Positions 1 to 7,980 of a DNA stretch of 64,000 nucleotides are shown here, piece after piece. The stretch is from positions 2,848,001 to 2,912,000 of the forward strand of contig NZ_AP018725.1 in the NCBI RefSeq assembly GCF_003967195.1, written 5' to 3'. How positions within the stretch are numbered: the stretch's first letter is position 1; every line of letters starts with the position of its first letter. A program made the position numbers and the translations under genes. This DNA is from Sulfuriflexus mobilis (GTDB taxonomy: Bacteria; Pseudomonadota; Gammaproteobacteria; AKS1). Under the pieces are notes generated by a model. It was not told the origin of the DNA. It ran no database searches and was given only the letters and a program-made list of their open reading frames with translations.

Positions 1-917
1 TGTTGTTGCCCAATCCGGACCGATGTCACCGTACAGGTATTACCGGCCTTGAGTATGCTGCGGTGTGCCGTCACCGGCAGGATGTCCGGGTTGCTCACCA
101 GTTCACGAAACAGGGCCTTATCTTCATGGCGGTCATAAACATGGAAGCGTCGCCAGGTTTTGTTGGCGACAAAGGCCGTGCAATGGCGGAAGACCTTATC
201 GAGAAACTTGTTTTGCTTATAACGACGTTGTCGCCGGACTTCGACCAGCAGTTTGGCTTCATCATGGGGGTCCACCTGCCAACCCCGATGTTGACAATAG
301 CGGGCATAAAACTCCGCCAACCACTGATCGTATTCCGGCCTGAGCAGGGCAAACAGGGCGGCAAGATTTTCCACTGACGCCTGTTTGTTCAATTCACCAG
401 GGTTGATCTCAATATCAGCGGCATCCAGCGTATACAGTATTGAACCACTGTATAAAAAATTCCTCATGTGCAGGTCTTGTTGTCGCAAACCGGCGGCATG
501 ATGCGTTGCCAGCAGGTCTACCAGTTCTTCAAGCAACTGGTGACGACCCTCATCATCCTCACTTTCCCAGCGCTCACGACTGCTCTGCACCTGCTCGAGT
601 GCGGCATAGACAAGCACATGGGCGGCAGGTTGTGTCAGACTTGTGCTCAAGAGTAATTTCGGCGCGGCAATCGCCTTCTCTTCCAACTTACCTATGCCGC
701 GCTGCTCATTCTGCCATTCCCGTGTGGCTCGGGCCTCTTGCATAAACAATTTTATAAAGACGTCACGCTCACCCCATTTACCACGACAAACATAACGCCG
801 CCCGGGCATCGCACGCACAACTTCGTCACAGGTGATATGACTCCCATCAGGCAGATCGATACCTAATGGCAGTATTGGGGTATAACCGGAATCCCACAAT
901 TGTGACGCTTCCTGCAT
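1..917 (-). CDS. LPS kinase-like protein (3' part beyond window)
   Basis: The reading frame is open from the ATG at 917 to the left edge (about 305 residues), so the C-terminus lies outside the window. Its ATG overlaps the stop of the preceding gene by one base (TGATG), which points to translational coupling. The middle holds a kinase-like catalytic loop, HHAAGLRQQDLHMRNFL, followed by LDAADIE in the place of the DFG-type metal-binding motif. This pattern is known from the Kdo/heptose kinase family that phosphorylates sugars of the LPS inner core on the cytoplasmic side. It is the last visible gene of the waa operon and the third kinase-like gene in it. The exact sugar acceptor cannot be read from sequence. 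It may correspond in position to the extra kinase genes that follow waaP in Pseudomonas. Confidence 0.75.
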   Translation of the reverse strand, partial: MQEASQLWDSGYTPILPLGIDLPDGSHITCDEVVRAMPGRRYVCRGKWGERDVFIKLFMQEARATREWQNEQRGIGKLEEKAIAAPKLLLSTSLTQPAAHVLVYAALEQVQSSRERWESEDDEGRHQLLEELVDLLATHHAAGLRQQDLHMRNFLYSGSILYTLDAADIEINPGELNKQASVENLAALFALLRPEYDQWLAEFYARYCQHRGWQVDPHDEAKLLVEVRRQRRYKQNKFLDKVFRHCTAFVANKTWRRFHVYDRHEDKALFRELVSNPDILPVTAHRSILKAGNTCTVTSVRIGQQ

Positions 918-1699
918 CAGTGATTTTTATCCTCACGGGCTTTATAACGTTTTTTCCTGCGTTCAAGCAGCTGTGACCAAAGATTCCGCACAGCACTTGT
1001 TAAGCTTTCACTGTGCAGGTAGCTGTGTAAAAAGAACAAGCGGTCTGCTGACGACCAATTATGTGTGTGCCGATTAAGCGAATCCAGATCACGAACCATG
1101 GCCGTACGCTCAAACAAGCGTCGTTTGGTTTTTTCCAGGTCAATCAAGCGCGCCTCAAAACCAGCCCCTGTCTGTTTGACAAAAATATGTTTCGGGTACA
1201 GGCAATTATGCTGCAAATTCTTCGCATGCAAGCGCCGAACCAGGGTCGCAACGGCCTTGATAAGCTGACGACGCGCACTATGTTCAAGTTCACCCGTTGA
1301 GATTTCATCAAGTGGCGTGAAGCCGTCAAGTGATTCAGTCACTAACACTGCGCGTTGTGCACCATTTATTGTCCGTACTGCAAAATAAACAGGCTCCAGG
1401 GCAGCAACACCCGCCTCCTTTAGTCGCAGGATATTGTGCATTTCCCGAACAAATGTTGGTACCCCGCGCAATGGATGCAAGAGCGTTTTTGCAACATGAT
1501 TTTCCTGGCGCTTGAGAAATACTACGCGTGTTGATCCATCTGTCGCCCTTAGTTCCAGCCGACTCACACCACTCCAGCCACCACGCCGGTAATTGGGTTC
1601 TTCAAACCAGTCGGCTTCACGTTGCCACCAGTCATCGAAACTCTTAAGGCCATTGTTTGCCAGAAATGCTTTCCAGTTATCCGCCTGATAGTCTTGCAT
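917..1699 (-). CDS. InaA/WaaP-family LPS kinase-like protein
   Basis: This 260-residue protein belongs by pattern to the lipopolysaccharide kinase (InaA/WaaP) family. Visible marks are VFLKRQ near residue 58 (possible nucleotide-binding lysine), LQHNCLYPKHIFVK near residue 165 in the position of the catalytic loop, and LIDLEKTKRR near residue 185 as the DFG-like segment. The usual HxD aspartate is replaced, since the loop reads HNCLYPKH, as in InaA-type members, so activity should not be assumed. It starts 6 bases after the stop of the methyltransferase gene and overlaps the next kinase gene by one base. It probably acts on LPS core assembly in the cytoplasm or at the inner membrane. The substrate is unknown. 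Confidence 0.8.
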   Translation of the reverse strand: MQDYQADNWKAFLANNGLKSFDDWWQREADWFEEPNYRRGGWSGVSRLELRATDGSTRVVFLKRQENHVAKTLLHPLRGVPTFVREMHNILRLKEAGVAALEPVYFAVRTINGAQRAVLVTESLDGFTPLDEISTGELEHSARRQLIKAVATLVRRLHAKNLQHNCLYPKHIFVKQTGAGFEARLIDLEKTKRRLFERTAMVRDLDSLNRHTHNWSSADRLFFLHSYLHSESLTSAVRNLWSQLLERRKKRYKAREDKNH

Positions 1700-1705
1700 T
1701 GTTTG

Positions 1706-2386
1706 TTATTTTTTCCGCAAGACATAGATACGCCACATGGCGTAATACTTTAAGAAATCGACGTGATCAACGATCTCAAAACCGGCCTCGCGCATTTCCG
1801 CTTCGATGCTCTCGCGTGGCTGCACGAAACGGTTTTGATACTTCTTGTGTCGACGATGCTGTTCTAGCCTGGCGCGCTTGCGCGCCTTGTAATTACCATC
1901 CACCCACAGTGATACGACTACGGTATCCGAGGTGACGCGGTGAAACTCGCGCAGCATCTTCATACGGTCTTCGCGTTCCCCGATATGGTGCAACAGGCGC
2001 ATGCTAAATATGCATTCAACAAAGTTATCCGGCTTCGGGATATCAAAGGCCGAGGCCTGGAAGGTTTCAATCCGGCGGGTGATTTCCCGCGGGCGCTCTT
2101 CCAGAGCCACGTTGAGCATGCTCTGGTTGTAATCGGCGGCATACAGCTTGCGTCCTTCGTCTTCGGCCAGCATGGACCAGAAACGCCCGGTACCGGATGG
2201 CAGGTCCAGAACCGTCCTGGGATGACCCGCCAGCTTCAGGGCCTTGCGTGCGATGCTGATCTCGCGCTTGTTTGAAAGATTCCGCCAAAAGCCATCCATG
2301 TGCTTGTGAAAATAGGCGCGTGCATGTTCATCCGTGTACTTCTCGGAGAACTCCAGATTCGGCACGTCTTTATCAGTCTCGCTCAT
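1706..2386 (-). CDS. class I SAM-dependent methyltransferase in LPS core operon
   Basis: This 226-residue protein has the Rossmann-type SAM-binding motif VLDLPSGTGRFW near residue 59, an acidic residue after the second strand (YAADYN near residue 82), and the fold's later strand VECIFSMRLLHHIGE near residue 123. These are marks of class I methyltransferases of the Methyltransf_11/25 type. Its start codon shares one base with the stop of waaP (TAATG), so it is part of the waa operon and is probably made together with WaaP. A methylated LPS core or a methylated sugar intermediate would be a fair guess, but the sequence does not show the acceptor. Confidence 0.8.
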   Translation of the reverse strand: MSETDKDVPNLEFSEKYTDEHARAYFHKHMDGFWRNLSNKREISIARKALKLAGHPRTVLDLPSGTGRFWSMLAEDEGRKLYAADYNQSMLNVALEERPREITRRIETFQASAFDIPKPDNFVECIFSMRLLHHIGEREDRMKMLREFHRVTSDTVVVSLWVDGNYKARKRARLEQHRRHKKYQNRFVQPRESIEAEMREAGFEIVDHVDFLKYYAMWRIYVLRKK

Positions 2387-3279
2387 TACTTTGCCTCATT
2401 AATATTACTGTTTTGCTCATACCATGCCTGTAAACAAGCTGGTAACGGTGCGACCACACCTTTGTCTTTTTTATAGGTGCGCATAATACGCTGCAACACC
2501 CGTCGCCAGAAATCACGGCGGTCTATCATTGCCTCACGCCAGTGCTGCCCCGTATAGGCTTCAATGAAGCGGATCATATCACTTCGGTTAAGGGCAATGC
2601 CCTTGCTGTCGTACAGGGCCGAATACAGCAGTCCGGCGATATCCTTCACTGCCCAGCGCTCGGGCAGTTTTTTGTACTGCTCGACCCGGTGCAGGTCCAT
2701 TAAATAGATATGCAGGTCGTCCACATTCGGCAGCGGCGCGGCCTTGCTCATATCGAGACGAAAGTGGCACAGGTAAAAATCGCGGTGGTTCATACCACTG
2801 CCGTGCAGGCGGCGGCCGATGTCACCGAGGCGACGGATAATCGCCCGCTTCAGGCGCAGGCGCTCGGCCCGGTTTGGCCACTGCCCCAGCTCCGGCAGCC
2901 AATGCTCGAGGTCGACCGTGTCATCCAGCGCATCGGTCATGATAAATGAGCGCTGCCGCGCCGGGTTCCAGCCCTGCTTGCCACAGGCCGCCAGGCGCAT
3001 GGTCTCGATTCCGACCTCGGGCTGTTCAAAACGGCGGATCGCCCGCCATTCGTTTTCTGCGCCAAGCACCGGGCGTTTCAGCTGGAATAGATTTTTGACG
3101 ATCTCACGCCAGCCGACCCCGAAGTGGGCCTTCATATAAAAGGCGTGGCCACCGCGCTCGAAGCGGTAGGTGCGGCGTGAGGCCACCTCCTGCTTGACGG
3201 TCTCGCCGTCGATGGCGAGGAACGCCTCGACCGTGCGTTCCGGGAACAGGGCCTTCAGGTCATCACGCAGGTAGGTCAT
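2386..3279 (-). CDS. waaP: LPS core heptose(I) kinase WaaP/RfaP
   Basis: WaaP transfers phosphate from ATP to the first heptose of the LPS inner core. The protein has 297 residues, somewhat longer than the usual 265-270. It shows FERGGHAFYMKAHFGVGW near residue 40 (the N-lobe with the ATP lysine), the catalytic loop MNHRDFYLCHF near residue 162 with the essential HRD aspartate, and LMDLHRVEQ near residue 191. Its ATG overlaps the waaG stop as ATGA, the usual arrangement in this operon. Core phosphates are bridged by divalent cations and stabilise the outer membrane. The position right after waaG matches the conserved gene order of pseudomonads. Confidence 0.92.
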   Translation of the reverse strand: MTYLRDDLKALFPERTVEAFLAIDGETVKQEVASRRTYRFERGGHAFYMKAHFGVGWREIVKNLFQLKRPVLGAENEWRAIRRFEQPEVGIETMRLAACGKQGWNPARQRSFIMTDALDDTVDLEHWLPELGQWPNRAERLRLKRAIIRRLGDIGRRLHGSGMNHRDFYLCHFRLDMSKAAPLPNVDDLHIYLMDLHRVEQYKKLPERWAVKDIAGLLYSALYDSKGIALNRSDMIRFIEAYTGQHWREAMIDRRDFWRRVLQRIMRTYKKDKGVVAPLPACLQAWYEQNSNINEAK

Positions 3280-4445
3280 GCCACCTCCCTATTACGGGCT
3301 GCGCGCGCGATAATGACATCGGCGGCGCGTTCGATGAGGCTGTACAAATCGGTCTGCTGACAATATTTCGGTCCGTTCGCGGCCCACTCCCCTAACTGCT
3401 CGCTGGCGATCATCTCACTTAACAGCCGGTTAAACTGTGACTGGCTGAACGGTTCTGGACATACCCTGCCGGCCCCGGCATCGCGCACGTGGTAGGCGAA
3501 GCCGCAATTATCGGTAACCAGGATCGGTAACGAACACAGCATGGCCTCGATCAGGATGGTACCGGTATTTTCGCTATAGGGCGGGTGCACAAGCAGATCG
3601 GCGGCATGATAGAACCGTACCAGGTCTTCGCGCGCACCGGTAAACACGACTCGGTCCATGATGCCGAGCTGCTCAGCCTGCCTGCGGTAGGGGCCCTGCT
3701 TGTCACCGCCAACGACGACAAAGCGGACCTGTTCACGCTGTTCAACGGGCAGGGCGGCGATCGCCGCCAGCGCCCGGTCCAGGCCCTTGGTCTTAAAGCG
3801 CGCCCCGACCAGTAACAACATCTTTTCATTCTGGGCGACACCGAGCTGGGCACGTAACAGGGCAATGTCTTCTGCCAACGGCACGTTTTCAAAACGTGCC
3901 TTGTTGATACCCGGCGGTAGCAGATGAAAACGCGCCGCCTCGGTGCCGTAATAATGCATAAAATATTGCTGCTCGTTGTGTGCGATCAACATCAACTCGG
4001 TGTCCAGGCCCTTTGCAAAAACAGCCGCCTCCTGGCGACGCAGACCACGGTAACGTGGCGTAAGGCGATACCACCACGGACGAGTCTGCCTGATGCGCTC
4101 GACGTAACAGGGGTCACCGGCATAATAGACATCCAGCCCGGGTATTTTGGTAAAACCGATGACGGCATCAAAGCCACCGTCACGTTTTATCTCTTCGGCC
4201 AGCCTGCGGGCGAGGCGGTCGTTACTACGGACATTGGTCAGGGCGCGCGTATCGAGCTCATGTACGTGAATGCTGTCATCACGCTCGCCGATCCAGCCAC
4301 CGGTAAAGATATGTACCTCGTGACCACGGGACACGCATTCCTGCGCGATACGCAACAGACTGCGTTGCATGCCGCCGTATTCAAAAAACAGTGACACGGC
4401 AAAGGCCAGTTTGTAAGGTTTATCTCCGCTCATGCCAACATTCAT
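3276..4445 (-). CDS. waaG: LPS core glycosyltransferase family 4, WaaG-type
   Basis: This 389-residue GT-B glycosyltransferase of family 4 has the N-terminal glycine-rich turn FFEYGGMQRSLLRIA near residue 20 and the donor-binding C-terminal segment HPPYSENTGTILIEAML near residue 287, where family 4 enzymes carry the E-x7-E motif. WaaG adds the first outer-core hexose to heptose II in enteric bacteria. The donor here is not certain. It overlaps the upstream heptosyltransferase gene and the downstream waaP by ATGA junctions. The upstream overlap favours the first ATG over an internal ATG four codons later. Confidence 0.88.
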   Translation of the reverse strand: MNVGMSGDKPYKLAFAVSLFFEYGGMQRSLLRIAQECVSRGHEVHIFTGGWIGERDDSIHVHELDTRALTNVRSNDRLARRLAEEIKRDGGFDAVIGFTKIPGLDVYYAGDPCYVERIRQTRPWWYRLTPRYRGLRRQEAAVFAKGLDTELMLIAHNEQQYFMHYYGTEAARFHLLPPGINKARFENVPLAEDIALLRAQLGVAQNEKMLLLVGARFKTKGLDRALAAIAALPVEQREQVRFVVVGGDKQGPYRRQAEQLGIMDRVVFTGAREDLVRFYHAADLLVHPPYSENTGTILIEAMLCSLPILVTDNCGFAYHVRDAGAGRVCPEPFSQSQFNRLLSEMIASEQLGEWAANGPKYCQQTDLYSLIERAADVIIARAARNREVA

Positions 4446-5518
4446 AGCGCTGGCCCCTCAAGCACGGCACTGAGGCGTTCGAGGACCTCATCGACCGTGA
4501 TCAATTGCATGGCGCGTGCATCGTGCACACGTGTACCCCACTTGACGGTTTGCGGGTCCTTGCCAAGGATCTCGCGCACGGCCTGATCATAATGGTCAAT
4601 CACATACTCGCGTTGCCGGTACGGCCCCGACAACCATGACGGTGCCACGGCATACAGACCGACCACGGGGGTGCCCACGGCCACGGCCATGTGCACCGGG
4701 CCGGTGTCGGGTGCCAATAGACAATCGGCGGCCTCTAACAGCGCGGCCAGTTGCTTGGGATGGGTCTGGCCGGCGAGATTCTTTATCGGTATTACCAGCT
4801 GCCTTTCAATGGCCTGGATAAGCGCAGCCTCTTCAGGGTTCGCGCCCCCGGTGAGAATGATCTGCGCGCCCCTTGCCTGCAGCTGCGTGATCACCTCGGC
4901 ATAACGCTCGGCCGGCCAGTTACGTTCGGCCTTGCTCGCCGCCGGGTTTACGATCACGACGCGCCCGGTGCCACCGGCCAGTTGCTGTCGCGCCCAGTCG
5001 CGCTCGGCATCGCCGATAGGCAGGCGCCAGTCGATGACGGTGTTTTCTATACCAAGGGTCTTCGCAAAGGCGAGGAAACTGTCCAGCAGGTGTTCATTAG
5101 CAAAGGGGATGGCGGCGTTGGTGAACCAGTCTTGCCGGTCGCGGGCACGCCGGGCATCAAAGCCGATCTTCAAGGGCGCCTGGATCAGCGGGTAGATCAG
5201 GTTGGCGCGCAAGGCGGCCTGCATGGCCAGTAACACATCAAAACGTTCGTGTTGGAGTCGCTTGCGCAGGGCCAGATAATCACCGGGCCCGCGCGGCTTG
5301 TCGATGACGATGAACTCTACGCCATCCAGGCCCTCGACTAAATTATACGCCGGGCGGGAAATGATCCAGGTGATCTGTGCCTGCGGCAGGGCCTGTTGCA
5401 GGGTGCGGATGACGGGCACGACCATGCAGATATCACCGAGTGCCGACAGGCGCAGCACGGCAATGCGCCGAATATTTTTTAACTCGATGGCCTTGTCGGG
5501 CTTCATACCGGCACTCAT
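4442..5518 (-). CDS. glycosyltransferase family 9 (heptosyltransferase-type)
   Basis: This 358-residue GT-B protein belongs to family 9, which transfers ADP-L-glycero-D-manno-heptose to the LPS inner core. Family marks are IAVLRLSALGDICMVVPVI at residues 18-36 and the C-terminal donor site LLAPDTGPVHMAVAVGTPVVGLY near residue 263. Between waaF and waaG, the position is that of waaC (heptosyltransferase I) in Pseudomonas. The N-terminal motif is also compatible with a WaaQ-like heptosyltransferase III, so I leave the symbol open. Stop and start codons overlap with both neighbours. The product should work at the cytoplasmic face of the inner membrane on Kdo2-lipid A or heptosylated core. Confidence 0.87.
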   Translation of the reverse strand: MSAGMKPDKAIELKNIRRIAVLRLSALGDICMVVPVIRTLQQALPQAQITWIISRPAYNLVEGLDGVEFIVIDKPRGPGDYLALRKRLQHERFDVLLAMQAALRANLIYPLIQAPLKIGFDARRARDRQDWFTNAAIPFANEHLLDSFLAFAKTLGIENTVIDWRLPIGDAERDWARQQLAGGTGRVVIVNPAASKAERNWPAERYAEVITQLQARGAQIILTGGANPEEAALIQAIERQLVIPIKNLAGQTHPKQLAALLEAADCLLAPDTGPVHMAVAVGTPVVGLYAVAPSWLSGPYRQREYVIDHYDQAVREILGKDPQTVKWGTRVHDARAMQLITVDEVLERLSAVLEGPAL

Positions 5519-6546
5519 ACCGCTGACTCAAGGGCGTCGATGACCCGTGCGGGGAGCAGGTCTTTCAGGCACTTCAGGTGGCCGAGCGGGCATTCGCGCT
5601 TGAAACATGGGCTGCAATCCAGCCCCAGGCGCAATACTCTTGCCTGGGCATTCAGGGGTGGGGTGAAACCCGGATCGGAGGAACCGTATATCGCCACCAG
5701 TGAACGACCCAGGCTGGCCGCCACATGCATGAGACCGGAATCGTTACTCACCACGTGCGTCGCCAGTGACATGAGGTCTATCGCCTCACCCAGCGAGGTG
5801 CGTCCGGCAAGATCCACGCAACGGTTTTCTGTTAGCATATTGATCGCCGTCGTCACCGGCTCATCTTTATTCGAACCAAATAACCACACCTGCCCACCCT
5901 TATCTAACCAGTAGCGTGCGACCTCGGCATAATATTCTTCCGGCCAGCGCTTGGCCGGGCCGTACTCGGCCCCGGGGCAAAGGACCAGGATCGCTTCCGC
6001 GTTGTTTAAACCATGTTTATTTAACGCGGTCTCAACACCTTCATCAGAAATGGACAAGACCGGTGTTGGTATCGGCGGCGGTTGCGGGGCATCGGCGGCA
6101 TAGGCGGCATAGGCGAGCGCACAAAAGCGCTGCACCGTCATGCTAAGCACTGTCTTATCCAGCTTGCGTGCGTCATTGAGCAGGCCGTAACGAAATTCAC
6201 CAACATAACCGGTGCGCGTTGGCGCACCGGTAAAGAATGGCACCAGTGCCGACTTCCACGAGTTCGGCAGGACGATGACTTGTGAATAATTGTTTGCACG
6301 CAGCGCCACGCCCAGGCGACGGCGTTTGCCAAAACCAAACTCACCATGACCGAGTGGCATGTCGATCGCCGCATTCACCTCGGACATGCGTTCCAGCAAG
6401 GGCCGTGACCAGGCCGGCGCGAGCACATCAATCAGGCAATCGGGCTGCTGTTGCTTGAGGGTAATGAACAGGCTTTGTGCCATAACCATGTCGCCGACCC
6501 AGGATGGGCCAACAACGAGAATATTTGATGCAGGTATAGCAGACAT
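5515..6546 (-). CDS. waaF: ADP-heptose:LPS heptosyltransferase II
   Basis: The 343-residue protein is a family 9 glycosyltransferase with the WaaF signature VVGPSWVGDMVMAQSLF at residues 11-27 and the donor-binding SNDSGLMHVAASLGRSLVAIYGSS near residue 268. The late segment DCSPCFKRECPLGHLKCLKDL, with its four cysteines, is also characteristic of WaaF. It adds the second heptose to the LPS inner core. This is the first gene of the visible LPS operon; the upstream gap to the zinc-finger gene is only 53 bases, so transcription could come from further upstream. Length is normal for the family. Confidence 0.93.
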   Translation of the reverse strand: MSAIPASNILVVGPSWVGDMVMAQSLFITLKQQQPDCLIDVLAPAWSRPLLERMSEVNAAIDMPLGHGEFGFGKRRRLGVALRANNYSQVIVLPNSWKSALVPFFTGAPTRTGYVGEFRYGLLNDARKLDKTVLSMTVQRFCALAYAAYAADAPQPPPIPTPVLSISDEGVETALNKHGLNNAEAILVLCPGAEYGPAKRWPEEYYAEVARYWLDKGGQVWLFGSNKDEPVTTAINMLTENRCVDLAGRTSLGEAIDLMSLATHVVSNDSGLMHVAASLGRSLVAIYGSSDPGFTPPLNAQARVLRLGLDCSPCFKRECPLGHLKCLKDLLPARVIDALESAV

Positions 6547-6599
6547 GATGCGGCTAATCGTCAGACCCCGCGTGTGCCACGGCGTAGAACGTGAATAGT

Positions 6600-6800
6600 T
6601 TATTTATCCTTGAGGATGTATTCGGCGCCACAGTAAGGGCACTTGGCCTTTCCGGTTTCCTCAATCGGCAGGAATACGCGCGGATGGGAGTTCCATAAGG
6701 ACTGGTTTGGCATCGGACAGTGCAGGGGCAACTCACCGCGCGTGATCTCATAGTGAGTGTGTACCTTACTCGCGTTCAAACTCTTTTGCGCCTCAGCCAT
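6600..6800 (-). CDS. small zinc-finger protein (zf-CHCC type)
   Basis: This 66-residue protein has HCPMPNQSLWNSHPRVFLP around residues 28-46 followed by AKCPYCGAEYILKD at the C-terminus. The C/H...CxxC arrangement matches the zf-CHCC domain, related to the zinc-binding subunit NDUFS6 of complex I and found as a free small protein in many gammaproteobacteria. A strong ribosome site, GGAGGAGAG, lies just before the ATG. It sits between ilvE and waaF in the same direction, as in Pseudomonas. Its cellular role is not established. Confidence 0.85.
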   Translation of the reverse strand: MAEAQKSLNASKVHTHYEITRGELPLHCPMPNQSLWNSHPRVFLPIEETGKAKCPYCGAEYILKDK

Positions 6801-6847
6801 GTTCTCTCCTCCGGAACTCGATTTATTTTATTTTAATAAATTCTTTA

Positions 6848-6872
6848 TCCCCCTCCCTCGATGGGAGGGGAT
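6848..6872. terminator. possible terminator or attenuating hairpin after ilvE
   Basis: An 8-bp G/C-rich stem, CCCCTCCC at 6850-6857 and GGGAGGGG at 6863-6870, closes a short loop directly after the ilvE stop codon. There is no clean T-tract on the minus strand, so it may be a weak terminator that partly separates ilvE from the zinc-finger and LPS genes. Confidence 0.4.
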
Positions 6873-6876
6873 TAAA

Positions 6877-7812
6877 TTAAACCGTTGTCAGCCAGTCCTG
6901 ATGTTCTTTACGGCGCCCGTGCACGTAGTCGAAATACAGCGACTGCAGACGTTCGGTTACCGGCCCACGTGAACCCTCACCGATAGGGCGACCATCGAGT
7001 TCACGAATCGGCGTCACCTCGGCGGCGGTGCCGGTGAAGAAGGCCTCGTCGGCGACATAGACCTCATCACGGGTGATGCGTTTTTCGCGCACCTCGTAAC
7101 CGCACTCATTGGCGATCTGCACGATGGTCTCGCGCGTGATGCCTTCCAGCGCCGAAGTCAGCTCCGGGGTATAGATAACGCCATTGCGCAGCATGAAAAA
7201 GTTTTCACCACTGCCCTCGGCAACAAAACCATCGACATCGAGTAACAGCGCCTCGTCACAACCACAGGCCAGGGCCTCCTGCAGGGCAAGCATGGAGTTG
7301 ATGTAATTACCATTCGCCTTGGCCTTGCACATGGCGATGTTGACGTGGTGACGGGTATAAGAGGACGTACGAACCTTGATGCCATTCTTCATGTTATCGG
7401 CACCGAGATAAGAACCCCACTCCCAGGCCGCGACCATGACGTGCGTCTTCAGGTTATCGGCGCGCAGGCCCATGCCCTCGGAACCATAAAAACACATCGG
7501 CCGAATGTAGGCCGACTCGAGATTGTTTTCACGCACCGCGGCGCGGGTCGCCTCGTTGACCGTGACCTTGTCGAACGGCATCGGCATGTTCAGGATCTTC
7601 GCCGAACGAAACAGGCGATCGGTATGTTCCTGCATGCGGAAGATCGCCGTGCCCTGCTCGGCCTTGTAGGCACGCACGCCTTCAAACACCCCCAGGCCAT
7701 AGTGCAACGTGTGCGTCAGTACATGAACGGTGGCCTCGCGCCATGGCACCATCTCGCCGTCCAGCCAGATGAGGCCGTCACGATCTGCCATGGTAGGTGT
7801 TAAAGTAGTCAC
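6877..7812 (-). CDS. ilvE: branched-chain amino acid aminotransferase
   Basis: IlvE is a PLP enzyme that carries out the last step of leucine, isoleucine and valine synthesis. The frame opens upstream at 7857, but a GTG at 7812 follows a good ribosome site (AGGAAGAG, about 3-5 bases before) and gives 311 residues, the usual length. The protein has TLHYGLGVFEGVRAYK near residue 35, the PLP lysine region CKAKANGNYINSMLALQEA near residue 157, and EGSGENFFMLRNGVIYTP near residue 192. A long palindromic repeat ends only about 10 bases upstream of the ribosome site, so the leader may fold. The neighbour glnE is also nitrogen-related and on the same strand. Confidence 0.94.
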   Translation of the reverse strand: MTTLTPTMADRDGLIWLDGEMVPWREATVHVLTHTLHYGLGVFEGVRAYKAEQGTAIFRMQEHTDRLFRSAKILNMPMPFDKVTVNEATRAAVRENNLESAYIRPMCFYGSEGMGLRADNLKTHVMVAAWEWGSYLGADNMKNGIKVRTSSYTRHHVNIAMCKAKANGNYINSMLALQEALACGCDEALLLDVDGFVAEGSGENFFMLRNGVIYTPELTSALEGITRETIVQIANECGYEVREKRITRDEVYVADEAFFTGTAAEVTPIRELDGRPIGEGSRGPVTERLQSLYFDYVHGRRKEHQDWLTTV

Positions 7813-7830
7813 GTCTCTCTTCCTATTTAA

Positions 7831-7971
7831 AGGCACCCGTATAAATTGCTCCAGCACTTTCTGAGGGTGTCAAAAATCTGCTCAAAATGCTCATTTACTA
7901 TTTGTAAACTCCGCTTTTTCGCAGATGTTTTCCTACTCAGAAAGCACTATCCCTAATTTATACAGGCACCT
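7831..7971. repeat. 141-bp imperfect palindrome between glnE and ilvE
   Basis: The segment between glnE and ilvE folds almost end to end. Outer arms are AGGCACCCGTATAAATT (7831-7847) and AATTTATACAGGCACCT (7955-7971). Next come GCACTTTCTGAG and CTCAGAAAGC, and inside them AAAATCTG...GTAAACTCCGC-type arms with mismatches. A CCTATTT direct repeat lies at 7822-7828 and 7969-7975. The structure resembles a miniature inverted-repeat element. It occupies the only leader of ilvE. Confidence 0.75.
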
Positions 7972-7980
7972 ATTTTAAGT

